64,000 nucleotides of DNA, taken from contig NC_057768.1 in assembly GCF_010389155.1 (NCBI RefSeq), forward strand, positions 8,616,501 to 8,680,500, read 5' to 3'. The position numbers were made by a program, and so were the translations under genes. Source of the stretch: Erigeron canadensis. Lineage: Eukaryota > Streptophyta > Magnoliopsida > Asterales > Asteraceae. Each line of letters opens with the position of its first letter. Position 1 is the first letter of the stretch. This document shows positions 57,953 to 64,000 of the stretch, in pieces. The notes below the pieces were generated by a model. That model did no database searches. It was not told the DNA's origin and saw nothing but the letters and a program-made list of their open reading frames with translations.

Positions 57953-58733
57953 AGTGATGATTATGACATACCCGCATTAAAAGCTTTATTAATGCTGAGG
58001 TAATAACACAACTATTTTGTTTCCAATGTATGCAGATGTCTGTATTTGTATGCCCTGATCTTTTTGGCAGTGGTGTGGACGTACATGATCGTGTGTACCA
58101 GTATTTCAGGAACACCGTAGAGCTGAGACATTTGAAAAACTTTTGCATTCATTTGGAGAAAATTGAGGCATGTCTCTAATTTGAAATTTTGGTCTCCTTT
58201 ATGTCATCTTTCTAATTTGGCTCAACATAAAATTCTGGTTTTGAACTATACAGTTAGCAATCTTTCACAACAAGGCAAAGCTCATGGATCTGCGGACTAA
58301 AAATGGGTGGTTCAGTTTCAATGCAGGGGCTGTAAGACTGATGTTCACTACCCTCTAACAAGGTCACAAATTCCCTTTTCTTTATGCACCTATAAAAAAA
58401 TGTAAACATGTTGGGAAAGGGCCGGAATTATTCATGGATTATGTCATTAATATAGATTGCATTCCTTGAGTCGTCCTTTTTGTTAGAAATTGGTACATTG
58501 AGGTATGCATGTTGTATTGAGAATACAATCATTCAATGGTAAAAAGAAAATTGGGTGGGATGGATCTTTGCAAATGATATATTGACCGACTAGCTGACTC
58601 ACTGATGGGTAGTCGTTGGTCGGTTCAAATGTTTAGGGTGGCTACACCAAGTATATTCCAGATTCTATTAATCTTTCGTTTTATCAAGCGCAAAAATACC
58701 TTTCTTTTTTTTGTTAGTTCACTACATTAAGGG
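57953..58733. other. Right flank of the CACTA insertion, one exon-like block
   Basis: After a CAATGTATGCAG acceptor (58042) one frame reads MSVFVCPDLFGSGVDVHD and continues 47 codons to TAA. I do not recognise it, and an alternative frame is open and hydrophobic. It may belong to the host locus split by the CACTA element. Confidence 0.25.
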
Positions 58734-59420
58734 TGTTGGAATATGATCACGTAAAATGAACGTATGTCCGAAAAGTATTTAAGCCTACGGGGTCACACCT
58801 CAACGTGAATGTAACTATAAATTGATTAATATATTAAATGTAATTTATTGATTAACTTGATCACGAATAACTAACGGAGGTTCGTTAAAAGAGTTAAAAG
58901 TTAACGGTACTTAATTAACGGACTTAACGGAGAAGAGTTGAAATTAGGAAACAATTAGGAAACCCCTCTAGAATGTTCTAGGGGGGGACGGTCGACCAAG
59001 GGCTCAAAACCCTTAAACTTGGCCATTAAGTTTCCTAAGCCTATAAATAGAAGCCTAGGTTAATTGTTTTTCACACACAATTAATTAGGTTTTCTAAAAC
59101 CCTAAAAATCTCTTCTCTCCTCCTCTCTCTTGTTTCGGTCGACTACCACAAGAAAACAAGGGGGTTTTGGCTTTTGTTTGGGTCGAAATTCAAGAGCAAA
59201 AACAAAGGGTTGTTCGGTTCGTGATCAAGTACTAGCATACATACATTCCACCGTTGAGTGTGCAATCGTAGAGAGGTTAAGTTAAACCTTGTTCTTGTCT
59301 TCAATCTCTCCATTATAAGGTACAAATTCTATTCTTTGGTTAATTAGTTAAACTACATAAATCTTGTTTTCCGTTGCATGCTTTGTGATTTGTTGTGATA
59401 ATTAGTTATAAAACCCTACA
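58734..59420 (+). repeat. Copia 5' LTR (687 bp)
   Basis: Starts TGTTGGAATATG and ends CCCTACA. Promoter CCTATAAATAG at 59040-59050, followed by a CT-rich leader (CTCTTCTCTCCTCCTCTC). Confidence 0.88.
59041..59050 (+). promoter_or_regulatory. Copia LTR TATA box
   Basis: CTATAAATAG, ~310 bp into the LTR. Confidence 0.75.
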
Positions 59421-59421
59421 G

Positions 59422-59435
59422 TGGTATCACGAGCC
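59422..59435 (+). promoter_or_regulatory. Copia primer binding site
   Basis: TGGTATCACGAGCC, one base after the LTR; matches the initiator Met tRNA type except for an extra C. Confidence 0.85.
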
Positions 59436-61093
59436 TACTATGTATGTTTTTTGATTACCAAAAGATCAAAACTTGAAGGGGGGTTAGGGTTCTTAATCTT
59501 CAATTTTCGAATATATATATATATATAGTTAAATTGTTTTTGTAATTTAATTACATTATTTAATTAGAAAAAGGTTTTATTTAATATATATATATGGTTC
59601 GAAAATTTTTTCCAGAAATTAAAAAAAAAAAAAGTTTTTTTTAGGGTTCCTAATTCAAGTTTTGATTTAATTACATGTTTATGTGATAAATCGTATGTTA
59701 TTTTGTGTTGTACCTTTACTTTTAATTGTTAAAAACAAGTAAAAATCATGAATTTTTCATGCAAATCATTCATGATTCTTACTTAGATATATTGATATGA
59801 AATCTTGATCATTAGGGTTAATTATGCTAGATAATTGTATAATTAATTGTGTGACAATGTGAATTTTTCGTATAAACTTTCTGTTTTGCGATAGTTTACT
59901 AAAAAATTCATATCTTTTAATCCATAATGAGTTAGAAGCTGTTCTTTGAACTGTAGATTCTCAACACATAGGGCTAAAACTTTGTAGTTCTGGTCGAAAT
60001 CTGAATCGGACCAAAAACAGGTCTAAACAGGTCGTGAATCTACTGGAATTTCCAGAAAGCTAACTATGTGATTATATGATAATTGTTTGTGATGTACATG
60101 TTTAAGGCTTACGCAATCAAGGCAACTTGATGTATGTTATCCTCTTCTTTGAAGGGGGAGCCGGATTAGACATAAATAAACCATAGTGACATGTTTAGGT
60201 GGCCTACCATAACTCGTTGCATGCTTAATAGTTATAGTTTATAATTTTTGCATATTTATTGAGATATAAATTGTGATGTAAAATTGTTTTGAGAAAAGAT
60301 AAACTTGACTAAGCAATATCGAAATAAGAGATTTTTTAATAAAATTGGAGTCCTACGACCTTGAGATACACCGGCTCACCCATTTGAACAAACTCTAAGA
60401 GAGGTATAAGCCGGAGTGCGCTAGCCTTCTAAAAGGGCGGGTTTTTAAATCGCGTTTATCACATACCTTTGCCCTTGCGCTTCTTTGTGCGTTCAAATGG
60501 AGCTACCGAGCTCTCTCGTGTTGCTAAGACTATACAAATGATTTTATTAAATATTATGTTTAGAAGATATGCATGAATCTCCTAAACATAACTTTTTGAT
60601 CACATATCAAATTGTATGAGCCAATAAACTTAAGTCATTGCCATCCAATTTGTCAAGGACACATGGGGTCGTTATTTTACTCACTGGTACACAGTGGTGA
60701 AATGACGATTGCATGGCAAAACCCATTCACTGGTACACAGTGGTGGTCAATTTTGCACGTTCTTAGTTGGACGACTTAAAGCGAGTTAAGCGGTGAGACC
60801 TTGACCCGTGGCAAAAGATGGGACAAAACATGACTACAAAAGATCGCTTGATGAATCGAGCGTCTTACGTAGGTCCCATACTTTCTAGGAATTGCACTCG
60901 TAATGCAATTACTGATCGTCACTTATCTTTTGAGTGCAATCATTTCTAGCAGATCAACTGATGAAATGGTTGCATGTCAATTGGATCCTAGCCTTGATGA
61001 GATTAATTGTTTATTCCATAAACATTTGGGTAATTAATTTTTCAAGGATTGATTATCGAAAATACTGATTTTTGAACTTAATCTGTTTTGTAG
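59436..61093 (+). other. Copia untranslated leader
   Basis: No coding region. Contains the 60041-60162 stretch shared with the CACTA element and a duplicated CACTGGTACACAGTGGTG pair near 60680 and 60728. Confidence 0.7.
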
Positions 61094-64000
61094 ATGGCGA
61101 TGAATCCCTCCACAAACACCAATGATTTTCGGCAAATGTTTGAAAGAGAAAAGCTTATTGGATCAAATTTAAATGGCTGGTTTCGTCAACTACGAATTGT
61201 TCTGCGAGTTGAAGAACGTATGGATGTCATTGAAAAGCAATGGCCTACTGAACCGGCTGAGAATGCTACAGCAGCTGAAAAAGCTGAATATATAGAATTC
61301 AATACACTAGATTCAATGAAGTTGGTTGTTTGATGCTTGCGAGCATGTCTCCTGAGCTACAGAAACAATTCGAACTTTACACTCCATATGATATGATCAG
61401 CGAGCTGAAATATTTATATGAGAAACAAGCCGGAGTGGAACTTTTCGACAATGTCGTGAAACTCCATGACATGAAACTTGAATCTGGAAAGCCGGTTAGC
61501 AGTCATGTGCTCAAGATGAAGAGCATTTTTGACAAGATGGAATCAATGGAGTATGCTTATCATAAAGATGTTAAAGTTGGCATGATTCTCAAATCTCTTC
61601 CCAATGAATTTGAGAGTTTTGTGCAAAACTATAACATGCACTCTATGAAAAAGAGTGTTAATGAACTCCATGCTATGCTCATTGAATTTGAGAAGAAGAT
61701 TCCTAAAAAGGCCAATGACTCTAATGTTCTTATGATCAAAGGGGGTCGGATCCAAAAAGCTAAAAGATCGCAAAGAGCTAGAGGCAAAGTTGATGGCAAT
61801 GGAAAGGACAAGCAAGTTGCAAACCCTTCCAAGCCAAAGAAGACTCCTCTAGCTAAGAAAGAGAATCCGGCTAAAGACCAGAGCTGTCATCATTGTAATG
61901 AAGTTGGGCACCGGAAGAGGAACTGTCCTAAGTATCTTGCCGAGTTGAACTCGAAGAAGAAGAATACTAGCGGCGCTAGTACTTCAGGTATCTTCACAAT
62001 TGAATTATTTTCCTTAACTAAGCGTAAATCGTGGGTTTATGACACTGGCTGTGGAATTCACATCTGTAATGAATTACAGGGGCTTAGGAAAAGGAGGAAA
62101 CTGAAGCCCGGAGCTTTGCAGTTGATAGTGGGCAATGGTCTACCAGCAGCTGTTGAAGCAATTGGAGAATTTCATTTCGTTCTTCCTTCCGGTTTAATTA
62201 TTGTTCTAGACAATTGTCATTATGCACCTTCTATTACTAGAGGTGTTATTTTAGTTTCTTTGTTGAAAGACAACGGATTCATTAATGTTTTTAATGATAT
62301 TGGTATTTCAGTTTCTAAAAATAATGTTCATTATTATGACGTTATTGCTTTTAATGGTATTTATGAAATTGATATGCGTGATTGTGTTTCAAATAATTCA
62401 ATGTATAATGTTAGCAAAAGAGCCAAGACTGACTTGGACTCTACCTATCTTTGGCACTGTCGTCTTGCACACATTGGCAAAAATCGCATTGAAAGACTTC
62501 AACGTGAAGGGATCTTAAAATTGAATGATGAATCATTTGATAAATGCGAGTCATGTGTTTCCGGCAAGATGACACGAAAACCCTTTAAGCATACGCCAGA
62601 AAGGGCTAAAGATCTTCTTGGACTCACTCATACCGATGTTTGTGGCCCATTTAGACATGTGTCAAGAAAAGGAGCTAGCTACTTCATTACTTTTACGGAT
62701 GATTTCAGTCGTTATGGTTATGTTTACTTGCTTAAACATAAACATGAAGTCTTTGAAACATTCAAAGAGTTTAAGAATGAAGTTGAAAATCAACTCGGTA
62801 AATCCATCAAGATTCTTCGTTCGGATCGAGGTGGTGAATACTTAAGCCAAGAGTTTAAGGATTATCTTAAAGCATGTGGCATTGTCCAATAGCTTACTCC
62901 TCCATACACTCCTCAGCATAATGGAGTGTTTGAAAGGAGAAATCGAACCTTGCTAGAAATGGTAAGATCGATGATGACCCATCCAACTCTCCCATTTTCA
63001 TTTTGGGATTATGCTCTAGAGACTGCTGTACGCATTCTCCATATGGTTCCAACCAAGAAGGTTGACAAGACACCGTATGAATTATGGCATGGTGATGTCC
63101 CTAATTTGTCTTACTTAAGAGTCTGGGGATGTGAGGCACTTGTGAAGCGCGATACGCCTGACAAACTTGAACCCAGAACTACTAAGTGCATCTTTGTCGG
63201 ATACCCTAAGGAAACGATGGGTTACGACTTCTATGATCCCGCCAAAAACACTGTTCGTGTTGCTCGTTATGCTGAGTTCTTTGAAAAGAAGTTAGTTAAA
63301 GAGAACAGTGGGAGGATTGTAGAACTTGATGAGATTCAAGAGAAAGATGTGTCACCTTCTGAAGATACTAGCAATCATCAACTTGGGCGGGAAAATGTTC
63401 AAAGTGATGAACCTCAAGTCGATGATAATGAAGCGATTCCACTTCGTAGGTCCGAAAGGACAAGACGTCCTACCGAAAGACTATGTCTGATGGTAGAAGA
63501 AGACGTTGTTGGAGATCTCGATGAGCCTCCGAATTTCGAAGCTGCATTATTAGATCCGGAATCTGACAAATGGCTTGAAGCTACGAAGGTGGAAATGAAA
63601 TCCATGAAAGACAATCAAGTCTGGAGCTTGGTTGATCTTCCACAAAATGCTCAGACTGTTGGGTGTAAGTGGATCTTCAAGAAGAAGACTGACATGGATG
63701 GAAATGTACACACCTATAAAGCTCGTCTCGTGGCGAAAGGTTATACTCAACGTTTCGTTGTTGATTATGAAGAAACCTTTTCTCCAGTTGCGGACATTAG
63801 AGCTATTAGGATTCTCTTAGCCATAGCTGCGTACTATGACTTTGAGATATGGCAAATGGATGTTAAGACTGCCTTCTTAAATGGTTACTTGGATGAAGAA
63901 GTCTATATGGATCAACCGGAAGGTTTTATTGATCCGAAACACCCCAACAAAGTATGCAAGCTTCAAAGATCCATTTATGGACTAAAGCAAGCATCAAGAA
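61094..64000 (+). pseudogene. Copia gag-pol polyprotein, 5' part, with one frameshift and one nonsense codon
   Basis: ATG 61094 opens gag (MAMNPSTNTNDF...). A one-base deletion near 61314 shifts the frame so that it stops at 61331-61333. The main frame resumes and runs 61330-62892: gag core, zinc knuckle CHHCNEVGHRKRNC (from 61885), protease DTG at 62041, the HLAH/CESC zinc region and integrase TDVCGP and SDRGGEY. A TAG at 62890-62892 interrupts integrase; beyond it the same frame continues with PPYTPQHNGV and ERRNRTLL, then RT motifs WIFKKK, KARLVAKGYTQ, QMDVKTAFLNG and YGLKQAS at the window edge. Only two lesions are visible, so the copy is relatively young. Truncated by the window, not by the genome. 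Confidence 0.92.

Larger units (their letters stand above)
58734..64000 (+). mobile_element. Copia LTR retrotransposon, 5' part (continues past the window)
   Basis: 5' LTR 58734-59420, primer binding site, ~1.65-kb leader, then gag, protease, integrase and the start of reverse transcriptase in the Copia order (integrase before RT). The 3' part and second LTR lie beyond the window, so its target duplication (AAGGG on the left, 58729-58733) cannot be checked. Confidence 0.93.

Overview
The window is nuclear DNA of a flowering plant, very probably a eudicot. It has AT-rich intergenic DNA, GT-AG introns, plant gene families (thaumatin-like/PR5, OPT oligopeptide transporter, GTE bromodomain) and dense plant transposons (L1-type LINE, CACTA, Helitrons, Stowaway MITEs, TRIM, Copia, long Gypsy-type LTRs, tRNA-derived SINEs). 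The flavour of the repeats suggests an asterid, perhaps Asteraceae, but that is inference. Only two genes look intact: a three-exon thaumatin-like protein with a GPI-type tail (21674-23086, +) and a six-exon OPT transporter (35879-39357, -). A broken bromodomain fragment (155-580, -) and a decayed tail-end copy of the OPT gene (34369-35322, -) are gene relics.

Layout. 0-6 kb: bromodomain relic, one copy of a non-coding block that recurs at 18.3-19.2 kb, a small MITE, an unplaced membrane-type ORF and a 491-bp TIR element with an 8-bp target duplication. 6.1-14.3 kb: a three-level nest, in which a transposon with ~215-bp terminal inverted repeats took a LINE into its left repeat (11-bp duplication), and the LINE took a 977-bp solo LTR into ORF2 (5-bp duplication). 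14.5-15.7 kb: a complete TRIM retrotransposon. 16-20 kb: Helitron ends, the second copy of the duplicated block, a SINE. 21.5-23.1 kb: the thaumatin-like gene. 24.2-25.7 kb: Helitron tandem dimer inside a Stowaway MITE inside a second Stowaway-like MITE. 25.8-27 kb: another Helitron-like dimer and a relic. 28.4-30.1 kb: LTR-like DNA with an array of 15-bp palindromes at alternating spacing, then a Stowaway element. 31-33.4 kb: tandem and inverted repeats. 34.4-39.4 kb: OPT relic plus OPT gene. 39.4-45.6 kb: SINE and LTR debris.

45.6-57.9 kb is one 12.4-kb CACTA (En/Spm) transposon, bounded by 3-bp ATT duplications. It carries a decayed TNP2-type transposase and a second multi-exon gene joining an En/Spm TnpA-like region to a Ulp1-type cysteine protease domain. 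A 2.8-kb solo LTR sits inside an exon of that second gene. 58.7 kb to the window end is the 5' part of a Copia element (LTR, primer binding site, gag, protease, integrase, start of reverse transcriptase) with one frameshift and one nonsense codon; its 3' end lies outside the window.

Nothing here looks like a co-operating gene cluster. The value of the window is its resolvable insertion history, plus a few odd structures: the alternating palindrome array, Helitron dimers, a stretch shared by the CACTA element and the Copia leader, and the CACTA-borne protease gene.
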